DNA of 57,908 nt from Clostridiales bacterium. Its GTDB lineage: Bacteria; Bacillota; Clostridia; Lachnospirales; Lachnospiraceae. The notes below the pieces were generated by a model. That model was not told where the DNA came from. It did not search any database and saw only the letters and a program-made list of their open reading frames with translations. A program made the translations under genes and the position numbers. Shown here piece after piece: positions 17,402 to 25,089 of the stretch (position 1 is its first letter; each line of letters opens with the position of its first letter). The DNA lies in assembly GCA_022778745.1 (NCBI GenBank), contig JALFSR010000029.1, forward strand, positions 1-57,908, read 5' to 3'.

Positions 17402-17436
17402 CATAACCGAATCATTCTTTTCCTGATTCGGTTATG
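17402..17436. promoter_or_regulatory. Perfect 13-bp hairpin over the stop codon of the hydrolase remnant
   Basis: CATAACCGAATCA / TGATTCGGTTATG with a 9-nt loop. It contains the stop codon of the 17412-17834 frame and ends 27 nt before the M28 start. No long T run follows. It may modulate M28 expression or mark the end of the upstream transcript. Confidence 0.5.
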
Positions 17437-17834
17437 AAATTTTGTACTTGCTGATTAAACTTTTTCCAGTTTTCTCTTGCAACACCATGTCCGCCTGCCA
17501 ATATCACTAATTTGCTGTCTGGAATCCACTCTGCGATTATTCTCGTATGGCTTTCCCGAATCAAATCTTGATCTCCTACAATAACTAACGTAGGTGCTGT
17601 AATTTTCCATAAATCAATCTTTTTTAACCTCGGCTCTTTCACCATAAGTCCAAGAAAATCTTTTCTCCGCTGTTGTTCTTTATCCTTTGGCGGACAGAGT
17701 GTTAATCTAAAATAGTGAAAGAAAATTGGAAATTTTACTTTCATTTTCATACCGCTTGGATAAATATTTGCTCCATTTACAATTAATTTTTTCACATACA
17801 AAGGGTAACATTCAAGAAACTTCCGATTTTGCAA
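17412..17834 (-). pseudogene. Alpha/beta hydrolase, C-terminal remnant
   Basis: About 140 codons covering only the cap and C-terminal half of an alpha/beta hydrolase. ITAPTLVIVGDQDLI carries the acid Asp and GGHGVARENW the catalytic His. The nucleophile elbow (GxSxG) and oxyanion region, which should precede ECYPLYVKKLIVNGANI, are missing. The frame opens with TTG at 17834 and an in-frame TGA lies four codons upstream; no ribosome site is seen. This fits a gene whose 5' half was deleted. It could be translated as a fragment but not be catalytic. Confidence 0.75.
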
Positions 17835-17864
17835 ATGTCTTTTTCAATGAATACTATTTTCTTT

Positions 17865-18260
17865 TTATTGATACAACACTGGTTCTTCTCTCCATTCTGT
17901 TTTCACGACAACATAAGGATAACTTGTTTGAACAACGGCATCTCCTTCTGGTCCGATTAAATTGGTATCTATTATAATATTTTCTTTTGTTAAATACAAT
18001 TCTGCTACTTCGATGCTGTATCCACCTGTTGTCTGTGCCCCATATCCTACTACTATATAGAGATCCTGTTCGTTTGCATAGGTAAGTTTAAATTCTCCTT
18101 CTTTCTTTTGTTCAATAATAGTTTTTAACTCATTTGGAATATTTTTTTCATCTATAATCGTGAATTCTAAATCTTGGAGTTTTTCTGTCTCTGCGGCTGC
18201 GCTGCATCCATATAGAAGAAATGACAATACAAATAAACTGACTAATATGTATTGTTTCAT
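17865..18260 (-). CDS. PrcB-domain lipoprotein
   Basis: 131 residues. The signal peptide ends in a lipobox with the lipidation Cys at residue 19 (LLYGCSAAAE). The remainder resembles the PrcB C-terminal domain: YGAQTTGGYSIEVAELYL, then a beta-rich stretch and TSYPYVVVKTE. PrcB is known as an accessory subunit of surface proteases in oral spirochaetes; its role in Firmicutes is unclear. AGGAGCCAAGTCAAT precedes the ATG. Proximity to a surface M28 peptidase is suggestive but weak evidence for a shared role. Confidence 0.75.
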   Translation of the reverse strand: MKQYILVSLFVLSFLLYGCSAAAETEKLQDLEFTIIDEKNIPNELKTIIEQKKEGEFKLTYANEQDLYIVVGYGAQTTGGYSIEVAELYLTKENIIIDTNLIGPEGDAVVQTSYPYVVVKTEWREEPVLYQ

Positions 18261-18465
18261 ATTGACTTGGCTCCTGTCCGAATTATTTTCCCTTTATATG
18301 TATGAATGCTTTCTGAAAAATATACCCATTTTTAAATGCATTGGATCGTATTCTTTCAGATCTACAAACTTGCAAGCCGCTTTCTGATGAACACAATCCC
18401 GTTGTATGCTAAATAAGAATAAAAAGCCTCCCTCTATATCAGTAAACCTTTTACAGAAGGAGGTA

Positions 18466-18566
18466 AAATTCACTCTAATTGGGCTGTTTTCTCATATTTT
18501 GCGAGTCCTAACGTCATGCTTTTTCATGCCTGCATAAAATACATGATCTTTTGACTCTGATATCAT
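18466..18566 (-). repeat. Structured repeat family, copy C (5' half)
   Basis: Minus strand GATATCAGAGTCAAAAGATC..., a first hairpin with arms TTTTATGC / GCATGAAA, TTAGGACTCGCAAAATATG AGAAAACAGCCCAATTAG. It aligns with the first ~105 nt of the 52.2-kb copy and begins about 10 nt after the phosphoglucomutase stop codon. The remaining 18261-18465 holds a CCTCC/GGAGG hairpin near 18427-18465 and no gene. Confidence 0.75.
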
Positions 18567-18575
18567 CATATTAGA

Positions 18576-20303
18576 TTAGTCTTCTAATAATGTCTGAGCA
18601 TACTTTCCAAGCTCTGCACTCTTAGCTGCTGCGTCTTCTAAGGATGTACCCTTTACACCGTAGTACAGTTTGATCTTTGGTTCTGTACCGGATGGACGAA
18701 CGCATAACCATGCATTGTCTGGTAAATCGTAATATAATACGTTAGAAGATGGAAGACCAGTTGTTGTAACTTCGCCTGTAACCATATCTTTCTTTGTATC
18801 TAACTTATAATCTCTAGCGGAAAGAACTTTATATGGTCCGATTGCAGCTGGAGTATTGTTACGAAGTGTATCCATAATCTGCTGAATCTTAGCAAGACCT
18901 TCGATACCCTTTAATGTAATAGATTTTACATCATCTTTGTAGTAGCCATATCTTTCATACATTTCGATCATAGCATCCCACAATGTCATACCTTTTTGCT
19001 TATAGTAAGCTGCTGCTTCGCAGAGAGCCATCGTAGCAACAATTGCATCTTTATCTCTTGCATGTGTTCCGATTAAGCAGCCATAGCTTTCCTCAAATCC
19101 GAATAAATAAGTGCCTTTACCAGACTGTTCAAATCCAAGAATCTGCTGTCCGATATACTTGAATCCAGTTAACACTTCGATTAATTTTACGTCATAGTAT
19201 TCTGCGATTGCATCTGCTAAGTTTGTTGTAACGATTGTCTTAATCAGAGCACCATCTTCTGGTAAGCCTTTCTGCTCTTTGATCTGGCTGATTGTGTATT
19301 CAGCAAGTAAACATCCAGACATATTACCTGTTAATGTAATATATTCTCCGCTCTTTGTATCCTTTACATAAACACCAAGACGGTCTGCATCTGGGTCAGT
19401 TGCAAGTACAAGATCTGCATCTTTTTCTTTTGCAAGCTTTAATGCAAGTTCAAATGCTTCTGCTGCTTCTGGGTTTGGATAACTTACTGTTGGGAATTCG
19501 CCATCTGGTAATTCCTGTTCTGGAACTACGTATACGTTCTCAAATCCAAGTTCTTTTAACACACGTCTTGCAGGAATATTACCTGTTCCATGAAGTGGTG
19601 TGTAAACGATCTTAATATCTTTCTGCATTGCATCGATCGCTGCCTGATTCTTTACCTGCTTCTTTAATTCAGCAATATAAGCATCGTCAATCGCTGCACC
19701 AATGATTTCATAAAGACCAGCCTTTGCTGCTTCTTCTTGATCCATTGTCTTTAAAGTACTGAAATCAGTAATTGCCTTAACTTCCTCCATGATACCTTTA
19801 TCATGTGGTGGTGTAATCTGAGCACCATCTTCCCAATAAACCTTATATCCATTGTATTCTGGTGGGTTATGAGAAGCTGTAATATTAATACCTGCAATAC
19901 ATCCTAACTTTCTCACTGCAAATGATAATTCTGGTGTTGGACGTAATGACTCAAATAAGTATGCCTTAATGCCGTTTGCTGCAAGGCAAAGAGCTGCTTC
20001 GTTTGCAAATTCTGGGGACATTCTTCTGGAGTCAAATGCAATTGCCACACCTTTTTCTTTTCCGCCAACTTTAATAATGTAGTTTGCAAGACCCTGTGTA
20101 GCTTTTCTTACAGTATAGATATTCATACGATTTAATCCAGCGCCGATAACTCCTCTTAAACCAGCTGTACCAAATTCCAGCTCTGTATAGAAGCGCTCCT
20201 TAATTTCGTTTTCATCGTCTGCAATAGCTTTTAATTCTGCCTTTGTTGCATCATCAAAACAAGGGCTTGTCAGCCACTCTTCATAAAGTTTTTTGTAATC
20301 CAT
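18576..20303 (-). CDS. Phospho-sugar mutase (phosphoglucomutase/phosphomannomutase)
   Basis: Interconverts hexose-1- and hexose-6-phosphates, supplying glucose-1-phosphate for UDP-glucose, glycogen and cell-wall glycans. 575 residues, the size of PgcA/PGM2-type enzymes. Phosphoserine loop GINITASHNPPEYNGYK (S144), metal loop ATDPDADRLG, sugar loop GFEESYGCLIG and phosphate-binding loop RPSGTEPKIKLYYG are all intact. The start at 20303 is supported by GGAGGAAGG; the frame extends to 20348 without a ribosome site. It is monocistronic. A copy of the dispersed repeat follows the stop. The galE/glk pair at 47.4-49.4 kb acts in the same pathway. Confidence 0.93.
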   Translation of the reverse strand: MDYKKLYEEWLTSPCFDDATKAELKAIADDENEIKERFYTELEFGTAGLRGVIGAGLNRMNIYTVRKATQGLANYIIKVGGKEKGVAIAFDSRRMSPEFANEAALCLAANGIKAYLFESLRPTPELSFAVRKLGCIAGINITASHNPPEYNGYKVYWEDGAQITPPHDKGIMEEVKAITDFSTLKTMDQEEAAKAGLYEIIGAAIDDAYIAELKKQVKNQAAIDAMQKDIKIVYTPLHGTGNIPARRVLKELGFENVYVVPEQELPDGEFPTVSYPNPEAAEAFELALKLAKEKDADLVLATDPDADRLGVYVKDTKSGEYITLTGNMSGCLLAEYTISQIKEQKGLPEDGALIKTIVTTNLADAIAEYYDVKLIEVLTGFKYIGQQILGFEQSGKGTYLFGFEESYGCLIGTHARDKDAIVATMALCEAAAYYKQKGMTLWDAMIEMYERYGYYKDDVKSITLKGIEGLAKIQQIMDTLRNNTPAAIGPYKVLSARDYKLDTKKDMVTGEVTTTGLPSSNVLYYDLPDNAWLCVRPSGTEPKIKLYYGVKGTSLEDAAAKSAELGKYAQTLLED

Positions 20304-20443
20304 GTTAATTTCCTTCCTCCATTCTTTTTTTAATCTTTGTACCTTCATTATAACCGATTTTCTAAAAAAATGAAACCATTTTTACGTCAAATTTACTAAG
20401 TTTTTGTATTTTTTCATTTCATCAAACTTATTTCACAAAATTA

Positions 20444-20452
20444 TGCTATACT
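20444..20452 (+). promoter_or_regulatory. Extended -10 promoter of the LTA-synthase-like gene
   Basis: TGC then TATACT (20447-20452) forms an extended -10 element; the -35 region has no good match. The start would lie about 40 nt before the ATG. Confidence 0.5.
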
Positions 20453-20499
20453 AGTATTCGTTCATAAATAGAATGAATTAAAGGAGTGCCTATTATTTT

Positions 20500-22470
20500 A
20501 TGAAAACATTACATAAGCATAACATATTTCATACACGATACAGTCGTATCAGAGTAATTCTTTATTTCCTTTGTTTTTTTGGAATTAGCATAGCAGCAAT
20601 TGCATTTTGTGGTATTGATCTGCCATCACTATTTCACATTGCTTTATTAATGGCAGCAACTATTGCTGTTTTATTAATTTCCTTCCCAGACAATCATTTG
20701 ACTGATTTTATTATCTTTTTACTTGCCCCAATTACTATTTTTTATCTTGCAGAATGGTTCACACACGTACCATGGTCACGTGATATTTCAATAGATGTCA
20801 TGGCATTAAACTTAATATTTTATTCTATTGGATTATGGTTTCTTTTCTTCCTTACTGGAAGATTACGCCTTTCATTAATTTTACTGTCTGTATTTTCATT
20901 TACTGCAGCGATTGCCAATTATTATGTTACTATGTTTCGTTCGATTCCAATTTTGCCTTGGGATCTCAAATCACTTGATACTGCATTATCCGTTGCCAAT
21001 AATTTCACTTTTAGTGTAAGTTATGAATTCGCATGTAATATTGGACGAATTTTACTATTTTTTGCATTAATTGGAAAAGTACGAACATCGATTCCATCCA
21101 AGCGTTCCATTCATAAGCTTCGCTGTTATATAGTACGACTTGCTGGCACTGGAATTTTTGCCACATTATTCTGCTTTTATGTAACATTTTTGCACCGTGA
21201 CGATTTAACTTCTTACTTCAGATTAAACGACACATTATTTACTCCAAGTACGATGTATCAGCAAAATGGACTTGCGGTGAATTTCATTATCGACTGTAAA
21301 TATTTAAATGTAGAGATTCCAAATGGCTACAATAAAACAGAAGCAAAAGAACTTTTGGATCAATATCAGACGAGTTCTCCTGCTTCTAAAAAACCAAATA
21401 TTATTGTAATTATGAATGAGACCTTCTCTGATCCTGCAGTTATGGGACAGTTTCAGACAAATAAAGACTATATGCCATTTATTCATTCTTTGCAGAAAGG
21501 CAGCCCAAATGCAATCACTGGTACCGTTCATACCTCAATTGTTGGCGGAAATACAGCAAACTCTGAGTTCGAGTTTTTAACTGGACATACTCTTGCATTT
21601 CTTCCGACTGGCTGCGTTGCCTACCAGCAATATATTCATTCCGCGATTCCAAATCTTGTTCAGACATTAAACAATGCCAACTATAACAGTTATGGCATTC
21701 ACCCGTATCGTGCTGCTGGATGGAATCGTCAGTCTGTCTACTCTTTGCTTGGTTTCCAACATCGGATGTTTTTAGATGATTTTAAAAATGCCCCGATTCT
21801 TCGTGAGTATGTCAGTGACCAGGCATGTGTCGATACATTAATTGATCTTTATGAAAATAAGACTAATCATCCTCTGTTTCTGTTTAATGTCACAATGCAA
21901 AATCATAGTTGGTATGACAAGGCATTTGAAAATTTTGATGAACAGATTCAGCTGACTGGAATAGACGATACCGAATTAAATCGTTATCTTTCTCTTATGT
22001 ATGAGTCCGACCAAGCATTTGAACATTTAACAAAGTATTTTTCTAATGCAGAAGAAGATACGATTATTGTAATGTTTGGCGATCATCAGCCAAATAACTA
22101 CTTAATTCGTTCTATATGTGAGAAAAATGGATTAGACGTTGACAATCTTTCCACAGAAGATTTGCTAAAGCGTTATACTGTTCCTTATGTTATTTGGGCG
22201 AATTTTGAACTGCCTGACATACATATTCCAGATATTAGCATTAACTATTTAAATGGAGTTGTTATGGATCTTGCTGGTCTTCCAAAAAGTCCATATCAGA
22301 ACTTTTTAAGTCAGCTGCGGATTCAATACCCAGTAATTACTAGTATGTGCTGGCAAGATTCTAACGGAGTCTATCATACATGGGATGAACCATCCATACC
22401 AGAACCAATTTTACAATACAAAAAACTGCAGTATTATCAGCTCTTTGATGCTACGGCAAACCGTTTTTAA
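20500..22470 (+). CDS. LTA synthase/sulfatase-fold phosphoglycerol transferase family protein
   Basis: 656 residues: five or six N-terminal membrane helices (about 18-235) and an extracellular alkaline-phosphatase/sulfatase domain from about 298. IIVIMNETFSD supplies a metal-binding Glu (E307). The nucleophile is T352 in GGNTANSEFEFLTG. TVHTSIVGG and the late MFGDHQPN are also family motifs. Members transfer phosphoglycerol or related head groups to lipid or glycan acceptors on the cell surface; which polymer is made here is not visible. AAGGAG lies 14 nt before the ATG, slightly long. A terminator at 22568-22607 follows. Confidence 0.88.
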   Translation: MKTLHKHNIFHTRYSRIRVILYFLCFFGISIAAIAFCGIDLPSLFHIALLMAATIAVLLISFPDNHLTDFIIFLLAPITIFYLAEWFTHVPWSRDISIDVMALNLIFYSIGLWFLFFLTGRLRLSLILLSVFSFTAAIANYYVTMFRSIPILPWDLKSLDTALSVANNFTFSVSYEFACNIGRILLFFALIGKVRTSIPSKRSIHKLRCYIVRLAGTGIFATLFCFYVTFLHRDDLTSYFRLNDTLFTPSTMYQQNGLAVNFIIDCKYLNVEIPNGYNKTEAKELLDQYQTSSPASKKPNIIVIMNETFSDPAVMGQFQTNKDYMPFIHSLQKGSPNAITGTVHTSIVGGNTANSEFEFLTGHTLAFLPTGCVAYQQYIHSAIPNLVQTLNNANYNSYGIHPYRAAGWNRQSVYSLLGFQHRMFLDDFKNAPILREYVSDQACVDTLIDLYENKTNHPLFLFNVTMQNHSWYDKAFENFDEQIQLTGIDDTELNRYLSLMYESDQAFEHLTKYFSNAEEDTIIVMFGDHQPNNYLIRSICEKNGLDVDNLSTEDLLKRYTVPYVIWANFELPDIHIPDISINYLNGVVMDLAGLPKSPYQNFLSQLRIQYPVITSMCWQDSNGVYHTWDEPSIPEPILQYKKLQYYQLFDATANRF

Positions 22471-22551
22471 CATATATTGTATCAGTTACACGGTAACAAT
22501 CCATCATAATATTTAAAAAAATTATTTTTAGAAACATAGCATAACAATTCA

Positions 22552-23547
22552 TTATAATATTTTAAGGAAAGCTGCCCGAATATTTTTTTGTTCGGCAGCT
22601 TTTTTTAGCTTTTCGACATTTTTCTGAGGAATCCACACTTTATTTGTATTATAATAAAAATTCATCTGCTTCCAATATTTCTCTGGATAAAGAAACATTG
22701 CATGAAGTACTTCCATCTCGTCTTTTGAAATTGGCAGAATACGATTATAATCTTCTAGTAATGCACTTCCCAGTTCTACGTCCCAGTTGTGTTTTTCTAA
22801 TATTTTTCTCATAAAATAATATAAATCCATCAACTGTATACCAGTATAAAATTTCTGAAAATTCACGATGGCAATACGGCTTCCCTTCACTAAAATATTA
22901 TGCTGATGATAACTTCCATGGCAAATCTGCCGCTGCGCCTCCATATAAAGTTTTTGGTAATTCGATTGAATAAGCCGTTCTGTTGCCTCGTTTGCCTGTG
23001 CAAACATTTCATCGAAACTTTCCATAATACATAATTCAAATGCTGTTTTTTTCTTTTTATTACGTACAAACCGACGTACACGCTGTAATTCTCGATTATG
23101 TTTTTCATACTCTTCTAATAGAGAACGATGTGCTTTCGCTGGATGAGACATATTTTTTTCCTCATTTAACGGGATTAGGTCGATATGGCGAAGCAGCATA
23201 TGTAACTTTGCCAATGTACGAACTGCCATCTCCAGCTCACTACGGCTATTGACATTACATTCTGGATAATCGTACCATTTTTTTAATATATAACGAGTTC
23301 CCTCTTTATTTTCCACATACGTTTTATTGTTCTTGTCCCGAATGCAGACATCTACATTCATTCCACCTTTCTCTAAAAGAAAACTAAGCACTCTGCTTTC
23401 CTCTTCCATATGCTGCACAGACCCGATATATTCTTGAAGAATCATAAGTCCCTTATTCGTCTCACATAATAAGGCGCCTCGTCCTCTTCGAATTGTTTTC
23501 ACTTCTACCTCATACTGATCCAATACCGATCTGCCCCAATCATTCAT
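22552..23547 (-). CDS. CotS-family spore coat-associated protein, probable pseudokinase
   Basis: 331 residues with the aminoglycoside phosphotransferase/choline-kinase-like fold seen in spore coat proteins CotS/CotI. Recognisable blocks are TRYILKKWYDYPECNV, VRTLAKLHML, CHGSYHQHNILV and LMDLYYFMRKILEKHNWD. The catalytic loop that should read HGD has Ser (S212), and the metal-binding Asp position has Asn (IVNFQKF, N229), so phosphotransfer is unlikely. The 3' end of the frame overlaps the plus-strand terminator of the LTA-synthase-like gene. It supports a spore-forming host. Confidence 0.82.
   Translation of the reverse strand: MNDWGRSVLDQYEVEVKTIRRGRGALLCETNKGLMILQEYIGSVQHMEEESRVLSFLLEKGGMNVDVCIRDKNNKTYVENKEGTRYILKKWYDYPECNVNSRSELEMAVRTLAKLHMLLRHIDLIPLNEEKNMSHPAKAHRSLLEEYEKHNRELQRVRRFVRNKKKKTAFELCIMESFDEMFAQANEATERLIQSNYQKLYMEAQRQICHGSYHQHNILVKGSRIAIVNFQKFYTGIQLMDLYYFMRKILEKHNWDVELGSALLEDYNRILPISKDEMEVLHAMFLYPEKYWKQMNFYYNTNKVWIPQKNVEKLKKAAEQKNIRAAFLKIL
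22568..22607 (+). terminator. Terminator of the LTA-synthase-like gene
   Basis: AAAGCTGC(C)CGAA and TTCGGCAGCTTT form a stem with one bulged C around a T-rich loop, followed by TTTTT. It lies inside the last codons of the convergent CotS-like gene. Confidence 0.8.
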
Positions 23548-23694
23548 AATATTCCCCTCCTGTTTTCTATTTTGTTCACGACTTTGTTATGCAATGATTT
23601 GCAGTATCCTCACTGCCATTTTTTATCATCCGCTGACAGCTAATCTATACTTATGCCCTGCACGTTTCAAATATGTCTTTTCATAAAAAACCTC

Positions 23695-23723
23695 TTTACA
23701 ATTGACTCTTACTCGTATATACT
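23695..23723 (+). promoter_or_regulatory. Promoter of the structured RNA at 23726
   Basis: TTTACA (23695-23700), a 17-bp spacer and TATACT (23718-23723). The predicted start near 23730 coincides with the 5' arm of the RNA closing stem. Confidence 0.7.
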
Positions 23724-23725
23724 TA

Positions 23726-23882
23726 AACAGGAACCAGAGAGCGTCCTACCGCATTCAACTCACAGACGTTCTCATTCGTTATATTGAGAACAGGGCGTTT
23801 GACTTAGCGTCCTTGAACCTTTGGGTTCCGAATACAGTCTCTCATGTATCCAATGGGATACCTGGCTGTATCCTGTTGTTTT
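23726..23882 (+). ncRNA. Unidentified multibranched structured RNA
   Basis: About 155 nt that fold into nested helices readable by eye. The closing stem is AACAGGA (23726-23732) with TCCTGTT (23871-23877). CCAG (23734-23737) pairs with CTGG (23862-23865). GAGAG (23737-23741) pairs with CTCTC (23839-23843). GCGTCCT pairs with AGGGCGT (two G-U). Hairpins are GTTCTCA/TGAGAAC, GAACC/GGGTTC with a TTT loop and GTATCC/GGATAC. A T-rich stretch follows the closing stem. It has its own promoter and lies 185 nt ahead of the SEC-C gene. It could be a free small RNA or a long leader. No known riboswitch core was recognised. The overlapping 81-codon frame looks spurious. Confidence 0.6.
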
Positions 23883-24065
23883 GGAAATATCGGTTTTGCC
23901 AAAGCTTGAAAATGATATATGCAAAAACTGTAAATCCAACAACATAACCTCATTAGCTTACTAATGGGTATAAGTCAGATCACACAGAAAATACGCATGA
24001 TAGAACGAATACTTCATCATAGCGATTTTCTTGTTCATAAATATTTAGGTAAAGGATGGACGGAT

Positions 24066-24569
24066 ATGTCATTATTAGAACAATGGAGACAGGAAGCTTA
24101 TAATGAGCAGGCAGGAGAAAAGCAGTACCAGATGTTCTGGGCAAATTATTTTAATTTAGAAAAAGGATTTTATGAATCCTTACTCTCCACAGACGAAGTT
24201 GTAACAGGAACGATTCCAGAACTTGCAGAAAAATATAACGTAGATACAAAGATTATGGTTGGTATTTTAGACGGCATCAATGACAGTTTAAAGACACCAA
24301 ACCCAATCGAAACAATGGATGAGACAACTTTATTAAGTCTTGATTACGACAAAGAAAAATTATACTATAATATGGTAGAAGCTCGTGCAGAGTGGTTATA
24401 TAACCTTCCACAATGGGATAATCTTCTCTCCGCAGAGCGCAGAAAAGAATTATATAAAGAACAAAAGAGTTCTACCACTATTGTAAAGGGTAAGAAAATT
24501 GGACGTAATGATCCATGTCCATGTGGAAGCGGTAAGAAATATAAGAAATGCTGCGGAAGAAATGCATAA
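24066..24569 (+). CDS. SEC-C motif protein
   Basis: About 167 residues. The C-terminus is a clean SEC-C zinc-binding motif, [19 protein letters not shown], as in SecA and YecA/YchJ proteins, where it binds zinc and mediates protein contacts. The N-terminal ~140 residues are helical and acidic ([29 protein letters not shown]) and not assigned to a function. The frame extends to 23964, but AAAGGA ten nt before the ATG at 24066 supports the shorter product. A terminator follows at 24583-24635. The role may be in secretion or ribosome-associated quality control; this is only family-level inference. Confidence 0.8.
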   Translation: MSLLEQWRQEAYNEQAGEKQYQMFWANYFNLEKGFYESLLSTDEVVTGTIPELAEKYNVDTKIMVGILDGINDSLKTPNPIETMDETTLLSLDYDKEKLYYNMVEARAEWLYNLPQWDNLLSAERRKELYKEQKSSTTIVKGKKIGRNDPCPCGSGKKYKKCCGRNA

Positions 24570-24582
24570 TGCTTTCATATTT

Positions 24583-24635
24583 AAAGTTCGCACCAATAGG
24601 AGTTTTACCTATAGGCGCGAACTTATCTATTTTTT
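24583..24635 (+). terminator. Terminator of the SEC-C gene
   Basis: AAGTTCGC / GCGAACTT outer stem with an inner AATAGG / CCTATA helix, followed by ATCTATTTTTT. Its T run touches the stop codon of the convergent gtrA-like gene. Confidence 0.75.
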
Positions 24636-25070
24636 GAATATAATCCATTTACTAAAAATATAGTTGGACACGACAACAACAGCCTGCGCAATCGTCTTTG
24701 CAACTAGTTCTCCAATCGGAAATCCTTGAATAACCCATTGTTCCATATGAAGACAATCCATACATAAAAACATTGTTCCCATATCAAACCCAAATGATAG
24801 AATACGACATCCAATAAACAATACAATTTCCCGTATAATTGGGACTACTCCTGTTTGTTTGCTTTCAAACACCCAGATTCGATTCGTAATATATGCAAAT
24901 ATCACCGCAAATATCCATGCCAATGGATTTGCAATAGACCAGTCAAGCTTTAATAAACTTGTACATGTAAAATAGACAATATAATTCACAATTGTCGTAA
25001 GTACCCCAAATACGAGATATAAAATCACTTCTCGGTTTTTCCATAATTGCTTTAATTTATTCATCCTCAT
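24627..25070 (-). CDS. GtrA-family membrane protein
   Basis: 147 residues with four predicted membrane helices. The family pattern is clear: YLVFGVLTTIVNYIVYF in helix 1, ANPLAWIFAVIFAYITNRIWVF in helix 2, then REIVLFIGCRILSFGFDMGTM and a C-terminal NYIFSKWIIFKK. GtrA proteins are implicated in moving polyprenyl-linked sugars across the membrane for surface glycan modification. TGGAGAACAG precedes the ATG. It lies 19 nt after the MBL-fold gene and is probably co-transcribed with it. Confidence 0.88.
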   Translation of the reverse strand: MRMNKLKQLWKNREVILYLVFGVLTTIVNYIVYFTCTSLLKLDWSIANPLAWIFAVIFAYITNRIWVFESKQTGVVPIIREIVLFIGCRILSFGFDMGTMFLCMDCLHMEQWVIQGFPIGELVAKTIAQAVVVVSNYIFSKWIIFKK

Positions 25071-25089
25071 CTGTTCTCCATCTATTTAT

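Noticed and set aside
23702..23947. 81-codon plus-strand frame over the structured RNA
   Set aside because: Starts inside the promoter, has no ribosome site, and its composition follows from RNA stems; the paired segments explain the sequence better than a protein does.
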